Source: Tessaracoccus sp.
GTDB lineage: Bacteria; Actinomycetota; Actinomycetes; Propionibacteriales; Propionibacteriaceae
Length of the DNA: 64,000 nucleotides
Assembly (NCBI RefSeq): GCF_016714275.1
Contig: NZ_JADJNP010000002.1
Span: 558,001-622,000 of the forward strand
Direction: 5' to 3'
Of the stretch, positions 37,217 through 46,513 are shown piece by piece (position 1 is the first letter of the stretch; every line of letters begins with the position of its first letter). Below the pieces are notes generated by a model. It saw nothing but the letters and a program-made list of their open reading frames with translations. It was not told the origin of the DNA and searched no databases. Made by a program: the position numbers and the translations under genes.

Positions 37217-38454
37217 CGGAGGTTCGGGTCGACGACTGAGAGGGCGCCGTCGTTTTCCGTGGTGCCGATGATGCCGAGCGGCGCCACCGCGATGCCCTTC
37301 TCTCCCGGGGAGACCAGCGCGCCGACAAGCGGTCCTGACGCCTCGACAGCGACGGCGGCGCGGTCGGTCTGCGCGACCTTGACACCGACGGTGGCGCCCG
37401 CGGGCACCGTGACGTCGCGCACCGTCGCACCAATCAGCCGCGCGGTCACGTCGGCAGCGCCGGGGTTGCTCAGCTGGAGTTCGCCGCCTGGCGGGCCGTA
37501 GCCGGCGAGCTCCGTCGACTCCGCGCCGCCGGTCAGCGTCGTGGGCGGGCCCTCGAGCGTGTCGAGCACGACGGCGGCCGCCACCTCGCCGTCGGCCGTG
37601 ATGCGCAGCGCGCTGGGCTCACCCCCCAAGTCGTCGGCAAGGTCGAGTTCGATCGTGCTCAACGGCGCGACGGTGTGACCCGCTGCGGAGGCAGGCTCGT
37701 AGGAGCCGGTCTCGCCGAGGGCGGCGACGGTGACCGTCACACGGTCAACGCCGGGGTTGCTGATCAGGAGCTTCGGCGACGACACCCCGCCCGGAATGCC
37801 CGCGATGACCGCCTCCACCGCCGGGGCCGCGGGAACAGCGAGGCGCGTGCCCCGGCCCTCAAGAGCGACGGCGAGGGCCGACACCCGCCCGACGCTGGCC
37901 TCGACAGCCACGCCGACCGGGCCCTCGGGCGCCAACACCGACAGCGCGACCCGACGGCTGGCGCCCGGGCCGAGCGCGATGCCGCGGGCGCCGACGGCGG
38001 TGACCTCGCCGTTGGGGCCGAGCAGCGTGAGGTCGACGATGGCCTCGCCCGCGTCCGGGTTGATCAGGAGCAGCTCCCGCTCGGCGGGGTCGGGGACGAG
38101 GAGGACGCCGGAGCTCGACGGCGCGGCACAGGGCAGGAACGTGCGGGCGTCGTCCGGCGTGAGCACGCCCGCGGCTGCCCGCCCGTCCGTCGTCAGCACC
38201 GTGGGGCCGTCGATGGGCGCACCGAAGGGCGAAGTGCCCTTCGGCCCAGCCTCGCCGGTCAGGGCGCGCGACGTGAACGCGGAGTCGGCGACGGCGAACA
38301 CTTCGCCCGCAACGCCACAGGTGACGCTGGACGTGCGCGGCAGCTCAACGGCCGCGGACGCGGGCCGGCGCTCGGGGGCGATCAGGGACACGCCGGCAGC
38401 CAACCCGGCAAGCACGACGAAGGCAAGGACGGTGAGCGCGACGCGGCGAATCAT
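37213..38454 (-). CDS. DUF5719 family secreted/membrane protein
   Basis: 413 aa from ATG 38454, which overlaps the glycosyltransferase stop (ATGA). N-terminal membrane anchor (VALTVLAFVVLAGLAAGVSL) and a beta-rich outer part with repeated LLISNPG/LQLSNPG and LLINPD motifs, Ig-like. Function unknown; travels with the following glycosyltransferase in actinobacteria. Confidence 0.88.
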   Translation of the reverse strand: MIRRVALTVLAFVVLAGLAAGVSLIAPERRPASAAVELPRTSSVTCGVAGEVFAVADSAFTSRALTGEAGPKGTSPFGAPIDGPTVLTTDGRAAAGVLTPDDARTFLPCAAPSSSGVLLVPDPAERELLLINPDAGEAIVDLTLLGPNGEVTAVGARGIALGPGASRRVALSVLAPEGPVGVAVEASVGRVSALAVALEGRGTRLAVPAAPAVEAVIAGIPGGVSSPKLLISNPGVDRVTVTVAALGETGSYEPASAAGHTVAPLSTIELDLADDLGGEPSALRITADGEVAAAVVLDTLEGPPTTLTGGAESTELAGYGPPGGELQLSNPGAADVTARLIGATVRDVTVPAGATVGVKVAQTDRAAVAVEASGPLVGALVSPGEKGIAVAPLGIIGTTENDGALSVVDPNLR

Positions 38455-41420
38455 TCGTGTCCCCTTCGTGCGACCGCGGCCCCGCCCAAGGTGGGCGCGG
38501 CGAGGGTGACCAGCGCGGCGAGCAGCACCGCGTGCCAGGCGGACTGGCCCCACCGCTCAGCCGGCTGCACGGAGAGCACCCCGCCGCCTGCCGGAATGGG
38601 CCCGAAGGCGACGACGGTCTCGCCGCCGAGGAGCGGAACGGGGACATCCGCGGCCCGCGGCAACGCGCGCCCGTCCAGCGTCGCCGTCCAAGCCGCGCCG
38701 GCGGCGTCGGCGAGCACGAGTCCGCCCGCGCCGGCGGGCACCGTGCCGGTGGCTACCGGGTCGCCCGCGGTGGTCGTGACGCGCGAGACCAGCCCGCTGA
38801 CCGTCCACACCGTCGTCTGGTCGTCGGCCGGCGCCGGCACCATGGACTCCAGGTTGTCGAGGGCCGCCTGGCGCTCGGCATCGAGGCCGCGCACCCACAG
38901 GTGCGAGACGCCCATCGCGCGGAAGCGCTCGGCGAGGTCGCCGGGCGGGTTGCCCGAGGCGATGGCCTCGGCGACGGCGCCCAGGTGCGGCGCGAAGGAG
39001 CCGACCGGGTTGCGCTCACCCGTCCCCCACTGCGGCTGGCGGGCGTCGACGACGCTCCAGGTCACGCGTTGCGGGACGCTGAGGTCGATGAGCATCGCGC
39101 GGGTGTCGCGCGGCGATCGCAGGACGTCGCGGACGTATCCGGGCAGCACGCTGGGCGTCGACCGGACCGGGCCCGCGAAGCCGACCCAACCCCACACGCC
39201 GAAGGTCAGCGCGGCGACGAGACCCAATGCAACGGTCGCCCGGCCACGCAGGAACGTGCCGTCGTTCGCGCGGCGGACGACGGGCGCGAGCAGGGCGGCG
39301 AGAACGAGCAGCGCCCACGGTGACAGCAGCGGCCGCACGACTGAGCCATCGACCGGCACCACGAGCCGGGACAGCACGATCCCGGTCACCAGCGGCGCGC
39401 CGATCCACCCGAAGCTGAGCAGCCAATCCCGGCGGCGCAGCCCGGCGATCGCCAGCAGCGAGACCAAGCCGACGACGGCGAAGAAGGCAGCGTTGGCCCA
39501 GACCGGGAGCCCCGACGGCAGGATCCGGCCGAGGAGCACCGCGTACGATGCCGGTGGATAGTCCGGCCAGGCCAAGGGGTCGGCCCCGGTCAGCAGGCGG
39601 CCGGGATCGCGCGCGAGCGTTGGCAGCCAAGGGACGAAGAACAACCAAACGGGCGCGACGACGAGCGCGGCCTCGACCGCGCGGGAGCGCCGCCGCACGG
39701 CCAGGATGACGGCGGCGACCGTCGCGCCGAGCAGCAGCACGGGCCAGGCAGAGGCAGTCACCAGCAGCCAGAACGCGGCGCCCGCCGGGGCGCGGAGGCG
39801 CTCGGCGCCCCCGGCGTCGTTGACCATCACGGAATGGATCGAGCGCACGAGCAGCGGCCCGGCGGTGGCGAGGATCATCCCGGACACATCGCCCGCCGAG
39901 ACCACCCCGAGCAGGACGGTCCCCGCGGCCCAGGCCGCGCTCGCGGCCGCCGCGACGGACGCACGGACGCGGAGCCGACGCAGCAGCGCGAGGGCGGACA
40001 GCCCGGCAAGCACCGGTACAAGCACCAGTGCCAAGAAGGCGAACCAGCCGGGGCTGCCGAGCCCGAGCAGCGAGGCCGCCGCCGAGAACCCTAACCACGG
40101 TGCCGAGCCGGTGAGGTACGCCTGCCATGCGGCGCCCAGCGACGGCGGTGCCGCGAGCAGCCCGCCGCCGGAGACCGGTCCCGCGCCGAGCAGGGTGCGC
40201 CCTGCGACGAGGCAGGCGACGATCAGGCCCACCACAAGGATCGTGACCGGCGAGATCGTGGCCCGCGGCGCGGTGGCGCCGAACTCGTCGCTCGTCAGCT
40301 CGTCGATGGAGGTGTCCACCGACGACTCGGAAAGGCCGCGGTAGCGTTCCGCGATGCCCGCGCCGAAACGGTCGACGGCGTGGCGCACAGGCCAGAAGCG
40401 GCTGGGCAGCAGGTCGTCGGGCGTCATGTCCTCCGCGGGCAGCCGCGCGCGCAGCGCGGCCGTCTCCTCTGGGGTGGCTCGGTACCGACGCCAGGCCGAC
40501 AGCTCCGCCTTCGCGTGCCCGGGGGCCTTCGCGAAAAGGAAGCCGACCGTCCGGGCGAGCGTCGCCGCGCCCAGACCGAAGCCGCTCGCCCCACGCGAGC
40601 CGGCGATCCGCAGCGCGGCCAGCCGGTCCGCGACGTGCGGGTGGTCGCCAGCGGCGCGCGCCCCTGTCCGGCCCGCGCGCAGGTGATGCAGCGAAGCTGC
40701 GGGCCACGTCAGCACGCGGAACCCGTGCGCGTTCGCGCGCCACCCCAGGTCGACGCCGTCGCGGTGCCGCGGCACCTCGGGCGCGAGACCACCCAGCTCG
40801 CGCCAGGTGTCGCCGCGCACCAGCAGGCCCGCGGTCGAGGCTCCCAGCACGTCGCGTGCCTCGGTCTGGCCCTGGTCTACGTCGCCCTCCTCGACCAGCG
40901 GCACGCGGATGCCACCCGCCGTGATGGCCTGGCCGGCCTCGGAGATGGTCTCCGGGTAGTTGCGGCGCTTCGGTTCGAGCAGCTTCGGGACGACGACGTC
41001 GGCGCGCCGGGCGCCGTCGAGCAGATGCGCAAGGGTGTCGCGACGGGGCGCTGAGTCGTCGTGGAGGAGCCAGATCCACTCGGGCTCGGCGTCGCCGAGG
41101 GCCAGGTTCACGGCGGCTCCGAACGAGGTCCCCTCCCCCTCGATCAGCTCGTCGAACACGCCCTCGTCCAGGGCGCGGACCAGCAGGGCGCGCGCCTCAG
41201 CGGACGATCCGGCGTCGATGACCACCAGCCGGCCGGGCCGTGGCGCGAGACCGGCGAGGCTCAGCAACTGCCGCGGGAGCCATTCGTCCGCCCCACACAC
41301 GACCATGACGGCCGTGACAGAGGCCGGATCGATCTCGGGAAGCTCCTCGTCGGACTCCTCCTGGCCGATCCACGACCAGAGGTCGTCGTCGAAATGCCCG
41401 TGTTGGGGTTCGTCGGTCAC
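38451..41420 (-). CDS. Large glycosyltransferase 2 with multi-span membrane region
   Basis: 989 aa from GTG 41420 (GGAGG 5 bases upstream). GT2 domain about 30-300: MVVCGADEWLPRQLLSLAGL, IWLLHDDSAPRRDTL (DDS), GASTAGLLVRGDTW, HRDGVDLGWRANAHGF. Then roughly ten transmembrane helices (about 400-800) and a C-terminal extracytoplasmic beta part. Likely makes or elongates an envelope glycan, with WhiB, ManC and LCP genes near it. Donor and acceptor cannot be read. Confidence 0.88.
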   Translation of the reverse strand: MTDEPQHGHFDDDLWSWIGQEESDEELPEIDPASVTAVMVVCGADEWLPRQLLSLAGLAPRPGRLVVIDAGSSAEARALLVRALDEGVFDELIEGEGTSFGAAVNLALGDAEPEWIWLLHDDSAPRRDTLAHLLDGARRADVVVPKLLEPKRRNYPETISEAGQAITAGGIRVPLVEEGDVDQGQTEARDVLGASTAGLLVRGDTWRELGGLAPEVPRHRDGVDLGWRANAHGFRVLTWPAASLHHLRAGRTGARAAGDHPHVADRLAALRIAGSRGASGFGLGAATLARTVGFLFAKAPGHAKAELSAWRRYRATPEETAALRARLPAEDMTPDDLLPSRFWPVRHAVDRFGAGIAERYRGLSESSVDTSIDELTSDEFGATAPRATISPVTILVVGLIVACLVAGRTLLGAGPVSGGGLLAAPPSLGAAWQAYLTGSAPWLGFSAAASLLGLGSPGWFAFLALVLVPVLAGLSALALLRRLRVRASVAAAASAAWAAGTVLLGVVSAGDVSGMILATAGPLLVRSIHSVMVNDAGGAERLRAPAGAAFWLLVTASAWPVLLLGATVAAVILAVRRRSRAVEAALVVAPVWLFFVPWLPTLARDPGRLLTGADPLAWPDYPPASYAVLLGRILPSGLPVWANAAFFAVVGLVSLLAIAGLRRRDWLLSFGWIGAPLVTGIVLSRLVVPVDGSVVRPLLSPWALLVLAALLAPVVRRANDGTFLRGRATVALGLVAALTFGVWGWVGFAGPVRSTPSVLPGYVRDVLRSPRDTRAMLIDLSVPQRVTWSVVDARQPQWGTGERNPVGSFAPHLGAVAEAIASGNPPGDLAERFRAMGVSHLWVRGLDAERQAALDNLESMVPAPADDQTTVWTVSGLVSRVTTTAGDPVATGTVPAGAGGLVLADAAGAAWTATLDGRALPRAADVPVPLLGGETVVAFGPIPAGGGVLSVQPAERWGQSAWHAVLLAALVTLAAPTLGGAAVARRGHE

Positions 41421-41448
41421 CGGTCCTCCCAAGAGAGTCGAGCTTCGT

Positions 41449-41503
41449 GGCCGTCGCACGCCTGACGCCCCGTCCTGATCCGCACCTTCAGGTGCGACAG
41501 GCC
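41449..41503. repeat. MITE-like palindromic element, 55-bp copy
   Basis: Ends GGCCGTCGCAC and GTGCGACAGGCC are inverted repeats. Bases 41461-41505 match the rev. comp. of 42943-42987 at 42 of 45, linking it to the larger element there. Lies between the glycosyltransferase and whiB genes. Confidence 0.7.
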
Positions 41504-41547
41504 ACCGACCCTACCACCGGGAACCGTCGGGAAAAGTCGCCGGGAAA

Positions 41548-41802
41548 CTACCCCGCGGCGCGCTTCAGCTTGCGACGCTCCCGCTCGGAGAGGCCGCCCC
41601 AGATGCCGAATCTTTCGTCCTGGGCGAGGGCGTACTCGAGGCACTCGGTGCGCACGGTGCAGTTCTGGCATACGCGCTTGGCTTCGCGGGTGGAGCCGCC
41701 CTTTTCGGGGAAGAAGGCTTCGGGGTCGGTCTGTGCGCAGAGCGCTTCGGCCTGCCAGGCGTACGCGCCGTCATCGAACAGCTCGAACAGATTGTCGTCC
41801 AC
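41548..41802 (-). CDS. WhiB-family iron-sulfur regulator (WhiB2-like)
   Basis: 84 aa from GTG 41802 (AAGG 7 bases before); ATG 41817 is an alternative. Four cluster Cys: ALCAQTD, VCQNCTVRTEC; then GIWGGLSERERRKLKR, the turn and basic tail. WhiB2/WhmD-type proteins control septation and division. Gene position next to manB/manC and the glycosyltransferase matches mycobacterial whiB2. Confidence 0.93.
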   Translation of the reverse strand: MDDNLFELFDDGAYAWQAEALCAQTDPEAFFPEKGGSTREAKRVCQNCTVRTECLEYALAQDERFGIWGGLSERERRKLKRAAG

Positions 41803-41850
41803 GACCCCACCTTCCATCGCCAGCCAGAATTACACAGGAGTGATTCAGGG

Positions 41851-42930
41851 TCAAGAAAACAGCGCGCCGCGCTGCTCGCGCACGAGCGCGACGAGCTCCC
41901 TGACCCGCTCCGCTTCGGCAAGTGGGGCGGCCAGCGTCGCCGTCGGCGTGGCGACCACGAGGCAGTCGGTGAGTCCGAGCGCCGCCACCACGTGACCCTC
42001 ACCCACGGCGTTGATCAGCACGCAGCCGCTCGCGTCGAGGGTCACCACCGGCCCGTCGACGGCATTGCCCGCTACGTCGCTGCCGAGCACCTCGGACAGC
42101 GCAAGATAGCCGCCGACGTCGCGCCAGTCGACGGCAAGCGGCACGGTGACGACTTCGGCGTCGGTCTCCCCGCGGGAGGCTGGCTCCATGACGGCGTAGT
42201 CGACGGAGATCTTGGTCAGCGTCGGGAAGAGGGAGTCGAGGAGGACAGGGTGCGCGGCGATCTCGCGGACCGCGTCCGCCGTGTCCGGCAGCAGCTGGTC
42301 GAGTTGACTCAGGAGCGTCGCCGCCCGCCAGACGAACATGCCCGCGTTCCACCAGTACTCGCCCGTGGCGAGGTAGGATTCGGCGACGTCCCTCGGCGGC
42401 TTCTCCCGGAACTCCGCCACGCGGTGCAGGCCGGGGAACCCGGGCAGCGGATCGCCGCGATGCAGATAGCCGTAGCCGGTGTGGGGTGACGTCGGGACCA
42501 CGCCGAGCGTGACGAGGGCCTTCGGGCGCGCCTCCGCCACCGCGAACGCGGTCCGGAGCGTGCGCTGGAACTCGTCGACCGGCGAGATGACGTGGTCGGC
42601 GGTGACCATCGCGACCACCGCTCCGGGGTCGCGATGGTCGACCTCGGCAGCTGACCAGGCGACAGCGTTCAGCGAGTCGCGCCCTTCTGGCTCACCGAGG
42701 ATGTTGGCCGCAGGCAGCTCGGGAAGCTGCCGGGCAACGTCGTCGGTGTAGGCGCGGCCGGTGCAGACGAGTACCCGGTCGGCGTCGACGAGCCCGTCGA
42801 GGCGCTCAAAGGCCAGCCGCAGCAGGGACTTGCCCTCAAAGAGCTCCAGCAGCTGCTTGGGGCGCCCCTGGCGCGAGAGCGGCCACAGCCGCGTGCCCGA
42901 GCCACCGGCCATGATCACCACGTAACGCAT
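41851..42930 (-). CDS. manC: Mannose-1-phosphate guanylyltransferase
   Basis: 359 aa. Makes GDP-mannose from mannose 1-phosphate and GTP. Motifs: VIMAGGSGTRLWPLSRQGRPKQLL (nucleotide site), VTADHVI, VAEFREKP, WNAGMFVWRA, DVGGYLAL. Single-domain type without the isomerase half. Acts directly after ManB. Confidence 0.95.
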   Translation of the reverse strand: MRYVVIMAGGSGTRLWPLSRQGRPKQLLELFEGKSLLRLAFERLDGLVDADRVLVCTGRAYTDDVARQLPELPAANILGEPEGRDSLNAVAWSAAEVDHRDPGAVVAMVTADHVISPVDEFQRTLRTAFAVAEARPKALVTLGVVPTSPHTGYGYLHRGDPLPGFPGLHRVAEFREKPPRDVAESYLATGEYWWNAGMFVWRAATLLSQLDQLLPDTADAVREIAAHPVLLDSLFPTLTKISVDYAVMEPASRGETDAEVVTVPLAVDWRDVGGYLALSEVLGSDVAGNAVDGPVVTLDASGCVLINAVGEGHVVAALGLTDCLVVATPTATLAAPLAEAERVRELVALVREQRGALFS

Positions 42931-42944
42931 GGCAGGACACTAGT

Positions 42945-43103
42945 GGTCTGTCGCACCTAAAGGTGCGGATCAGGACGCGGCGTCAGGCGGGATGAGTGAC
43001 AAGGCGGAGGAGGGAGTCATAGCGGGGCACTACGTCGACCGACGACAACGACGTCAATCGCCCGCATGGCGCCGCGTACCCGCGCATTTAGGTGCGACGG
43101 GCC
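42945..43103. mobile_element. 159-bp MITE-like element flanked by ACTAGT
   Basis: Terminal inverted repeats 42945-42961 (GGTCTGTCGCACCTAAA) and 43087-43103 (2 mismatches of 17). ACTAGT stands directly outside both ends (42939-42944, 43104-43109), containing the CTAG core expected from YTAR-duplicating IS5-type transposases. No gene inside. Family relatives at 41449 and 44874. Confidence 0.75.
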
Positions 43104-43168
43104 ACTAGTGGTCCGGCGCATGGCGCCGTCGCGTCTCGCGGAATCGTCTCCCGAGTAGCATCCGGAGC

Positions 43169-43846
43169 ATGTTCACCCGCTCCCTCGCCCGGCGCGTGGC
43201 CCGCCGCGGCGCGCAGCCCCTGCTCACCTACTACTCGGCCGCCGACGGCGCCCGCACCGAACTGAGCGCCGTCACCTTCGCGAACTGGGTGGACAAGACC
43301 GCCAACCTGATCGTCGACCTCGGCCACGACGACGGAGAGCCGATCGACGTCGCGCTCGCCGAGGCGCACCCCGCACACTGGGTGACGCTGGTGTGGATCG
43401 CCGCCGCGTGGCAGCGAGGCTGTCCCGTGAATCTGACGACGACCGGGGCCGGCCTGCTGGTCGTCGGTCCCGACGACGACCGCCGCGCCGAGCTGACCGT
43501 CGCCTGTTCGCTGCATCCGCTGGGCCTGGGGTTCCGCCCGCCCATTCCGGGCGTCGTCGACTACGCAGAGGTGTTCGTCCAACCCGACGCCCACGACGAG
43601 GCGCCAGAGGCGGGGTCTCTTCCTTTCGACACGGACCCAGGCGCTTCGCGCCGGAGGTCCGGCTCAAGGAGCGTGGAGTCGCGCGACACGCGGCTGCTGC
43701 TGCCCGACCCTGCCCCTGGTTGGGAGACGGTGGCGCAGGCGTTGGTCGCGCCGGTCCTGGGCGACGGGTCCACCGTCGTCGCCGTCGGCTACGACGCCGA
43801 GGGTCTGGACGCGCTCGCCGTCAGCGAGCGCGCCACCGCTCGCTGA
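43169..43846 (+). CDS. TIGR03089 family protein
   Basis: 225 aa. Actinobacterial family TIGR03089, related in sequence to the N-terminal part of acyl-CoA synthetases but without their AMP-binding motifs; function unknown. In mycobacteria it also lies next to an LCP gene. A hairpin-forming stretch at about 43637-43665 falls within the frame without disturbing it. Convergent with the GT2 gene. Confidence 0.8.
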   Translation: MFTRSLARRVARRGAQPLLTYYSAADGARTELSAVTFANWVDKTANLIVDLGHDDGEPIDVALAEAHPAHWVTLVWIAAAWQRGCPVNLTTTGAGLLVVGPDDDRRAELTVACSLHPLGLGFRPPIPGVVDYAEVFVQPDAHDEAPEAGSLPFDTDPGASRRRSGSRSVESRDTRLLLPDPAPGWETVAQALVAPVLGDGSTVVAVGYDAEGLDALAVSERATAR

Positions 43847-43851
43847 CCCGC

Positions 43852-44844
43852 TCAGAGTCCGCGCAAGAACCCGAGTCCCCAGGAGATGTGCATCACGGTC
43901 AGCACGATCGGGAAGCGCAGCCGGGCCGCGGGGCTGAGCCCGCGCGTCGTGGCGGTCGCGAAGGCGAGGAACGCTAAGTAGACGGCGGGGGCGGCGAAGA
44001 GCGCAACCAACCAGGGATTGCGCAGCAGAAGTCCGAGCGTCCCGCCGATCAGGCCGACGACAAGCCCGATGACCGTGACCGGCGGGGCGAGGTACCGCGG
44101 CGACGCCGTGTCGGCATGGCGCCGGATGACCTCGCGGCGCCATTGGCCGGTGCGGTAGAGCTGCCGGGCGAGGTCGCCGACGCTGTCGCGCGGGCGGTAG
44201 GTGACCCGCAACTCGGGCGAGAAGTAGACGAGGTGGCCGGCCTGGCGCAGCCGGTAGTTGAGTTCCCAGTCCTGTGCGCGGTGCAGCGACTCGTCGAACC
44301 CGCCGATGGCCTGCAGCGCGTCCTTGCGGAAGACGCCGAGGAAGACGGTGTCGGCGGGGCCGGCGGGAGTCTTCGCCAGGTGGAATCCGCCGCCGCCGAG
44401 CCCGAAGGTCGAGTTGTAGCCTGCCGCGACCGCCTCCGAGAGCGGCGTGTACCCCTGAGCATCCATCAGACCGCCGACGTTCGCGGCGCCCGTCTCCTCC
44501 AGCAGCCGCACGGCCGTCGCGATGTACCCCTCGCTCAGCTCGTTGTGGCCGTCGACGCGAACGATGACGTCGAACCGCGCCGCGGCGATGCAGACGTTCA
44601 GCCCAGACGGGGTGGCACTGGCGGGGTTGTCCAGCACGACGATCCGGGGATCCTCGACGGCCAACTGGTCGGCGATCTCGCGGGTGCGGTCCTTGCTCGG
44701 GGCGACCGCGAGAAGGAGTTCGAGTTCGCCGTCGTATCTCTGACTCAGGACGCCCGCGACGGCCGCCTCAAGGTGCCGCTCCTCGTTCAGCACCGGCATG
44801 ATCACGCTGACGCCAGCCTGCACCGCGGTCTCCTTTTGTTGCAC
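43852..44844 (-). CDS. Glycosyltransferase family 2
   Basis: 330 aa. GT-A fold: VSVIMPVLNEERHLEAAV, VRVDGHNELSEGY (DxD-like), GGFDESLHRAQDWELNYRLRQAG; then a C-terminal part with three or four transmembrane helices from about 245. Membrane-bound glycosyltransferase of envelope polysaccharide synthesis; sugar unknown. Near-neighbour of two LCP ligase genes. Confidence 0.9.
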   Translation of the reverse strand: MQQKETAVQAGVSVIMPVLNEERHLEAAVAGVLSQRYDGELELLLAVAPSKDRTREIADQLAVEDPRIVVLDNPASATPSGLNVCIAAARFDVIVRVDGHNELSEGYIATAVRLLEETGAANVGGLMDAQGYTPLSEAVAAGYNSTFGLGGGGFHLAKTPAGPADTVFLGVFRKDALQAIGGFDESLHRAQDWELNYRLRQAGHLVYFSPELRVTYRPRDSVGDLARQLYRTGQWRREVIRRHADTASPRYLAPPVTVIGLVVGLIGGTLGLLLRNPWLVALFAAPAVYLAFLAFATATTRGLSPAARLRFPIVLTVMHISWGLGFLRGL

Positions 44845-44873
44845 ACGGACGATGTCACAGTGTTGCAGCTAGT

Positions 44874-44903
44874 GGTCTGCCGCGCCTAAAGGTGCGACAG
44901 ACC
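44874..44903. repeat. 30-bp palindrome, minimal MITE copy
   Basis: GGTCTGCCGCGCCT-AA-AGGTGCGACAGACC. With flanks GCTAGT/ACTAGC the pairing extends to 21 bases (44867-44910, 2 mismatches). It is the two end repeats of the 159-bp element joined with the centre deleted. The LCP stop codon lies in the CTAG flank. May act as a terminator. Confidence 0.75.
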
Positions 44904-44904
44904 A

Positions 44905-46389
44905 CTAGCTGCTGACCGTGCAGACCGCGTCGAGGTCCTCGGTCTCCGTGTAGGGTTCCTGCGCCGCCTGCGACTCCTTCGGCGTCGGGTCAGAGCTGGG
45001 CCTCATCGACGTCGTGGGCTCCGGATCCGCTCCCCCGGTGGCCTTGTCGGTGGGCGCGGCGGAGGCCTTCTTGTCGCCCTCGGCCTTTGCCTTGTCCTTC
45101 GCCTCGGACTGCTCGATCTTCGTCTTCACCGTCTCGCGGACGAGCGCGAAGTCGGGGTGCGCGGAGACGATCAGCGGCGGCGCGAAGTTCACCGACGACA
45201 CCTTCAGCCCCTTCGCCTTGAGCGCCAGCTCCGCCAGCTCGTAGGCCTCGCCGCGGCCGAGGTCGGTGCGCAGCAGGTCCTTGCCCGCCTCGGACAGCTC
45301 GCCGAACTTGGTGGCGACCGTCATCGGGTCCAGTTGCTGCGCCATCGCCGACATCACGCACTTCTGCCGGACCATACGCTCGTAGTCGCTGCTCTCCGCG
45401 CGCGACCGGGCAAACCACAGGGCGTGGTAGCCGTCGAGGTGCACGTTCTTGCCCGGCTCGATGTAGCCCTTGATCTTCGTGCTCACGCCGCCGATCGGGA
45501 TGGGTTTCGCGATGTCGAGCCGGATGCCGCCCATGGCGTCGATCAGCGCCTCGAAGCCGCCCATGTCGACCATGGCGTAGTAGTTGAGCTCGAGGCCGAG
45601 GGTCTCGGAGACCGCCTCCTTGATGACGGTGAGTCCCGCGTCCTTGCCCGGGTACAGGTCTGCGTGGTCCTCGCCCAGCGTGTAGATGCCGTTGAGCATG
45701 CACTCGCCGTTGTCGCAGACGAATCCGTCCGGGTAGAGCGCGTGGAGCGGTGACGACGTCGGGAACGGTACGCGCTGCATGTTGCGCGGGAGCCCGAACA
45801 GCACGGTCCTGCCGGTAGCGGCGTCGATGGAGGCGACGTTGATAGAGTCGGGCCGAAGCCCCTCGCGGTGGGCAGCGGCGTCGGCTCCGAGCAGCAGCAC
45901 GTTGTAGCGGCCGTCCTTGGCCTTGGTGTCGCCCCCGCCGCTGAGCACCCCGCCGAGGTTGGCCGCGCCGGTGAAGGCCGACGCCGCCGCCGACGTGAGG
46001 AGCCCGGCCAGGAGCGCGGCCACGAGGGCGAAGACCGAGAGTCCAAGCCGGGGCTTGCGCTCCAGCCGGAGCGGGCGCGCAAGCCGCCAGGAGTCGAGCA
46101 GCAGTAGCAGCCACGCGCCGAACAGCACCCACACGGCCACGCGCAACGTCGCCGCGACAAGGGGCGTGAGCAGGACTCCGATGGTGAAGCTGCGGGCGGC
46201 GAGCAACCCGACGATGACGAGGATGACGAGTACCGCGACGGTGCCGAACACCCTCAGCGCCAGGCGTCCGATCGGCCGGTTCCCGGCGAACGACTGCACC
46301 GAGCCCGGCATCAGCGCGGACATCAGGATGAACCCGACGGCGCGACGCACCTGCACCTGTTCGGCGGTGTCCGGCATGGCTGAGGGCAC
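44905..46389 (-). CDS. LytR-CpsA-Psr (LCP) family protein with extra membrane helices
   Basis: 494 aa from GTG 46389 (AAGGGGAG upstream). N-terminal region with about four transmembrane helices (to about 150), unlike the usual one; LCP domain about 160-400: NVLLLGADAAAHREGLRPDSI, VLFGLPRNMQ, GGIRLDI, LWFARSRAESSDYERMVRQ. The catalytic Arg/Asp residues are present. LCP enzymes attach polysaccharides to peptidoglycan. Low-complexity charged tail. Confidence 0.92.
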   Translation of the reverse strand: MPSAMPDTAEQVQVRRAVGFILMSALMPGSVQSFAGNRPIGRLALRVFGTVAVLVILVIVGLLAARSFTIGVLLTPLVAATLRVAVWVLFGAWLLLLLDSWRLARPLRLERKPRLGLSVFALVAALLAGLLTSAAASAFTGAANLGGVLSGGGDTKAKDGRYNVLLLGADAAAHREGLRPDSINVASIDAATGRTVLFGLPRNMQRVPFPTSSPLHALYPDGFVCDNGECMLNGIYTLGEDHADLYPGKDAGLTVIKEAVSETLGLELNYYAMVDMGGFEALIDAMGGIRLDIAKPIPIGGVSTKIKGYIEPGKNVHLDGYHALWFARSRAESSDYERMVRQKCVMSAMAQQLDPMTVATKFGELSEAGKDLLRTDLGRGEAYELAELALKAKGLKVSSVNFAPPLIVSAHPDFALVRETVKTKIEQSEAKDKAKAEGDKKASAAPTDKATGGADPEPTTSMRPSSDPTPKESQAAQEPYTETEDLDAVCTVSS

Positions 46390-46513
46390 GGTCGGCTCCC
46401 CTTTCGACGTTCGACCTCAGTGTCACGCACACACCCCACGGTCCCGGGAGGCCACGCCGACGCCGTCCGGGTTTGCGGACCCGACGTAGTCTTGCGTGCC
46501 GGAGGGAGACGCG

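Noticed and set aside
43612..43690. Possible inserted repeat inside the TIGR03089 gene
   Set aside because: There is a small hairpin (GGACC...GGTCC) and a 13-base match to 60107, but the frame is kept, the length is normal, and matches of that length are expected by chance in a window this size.
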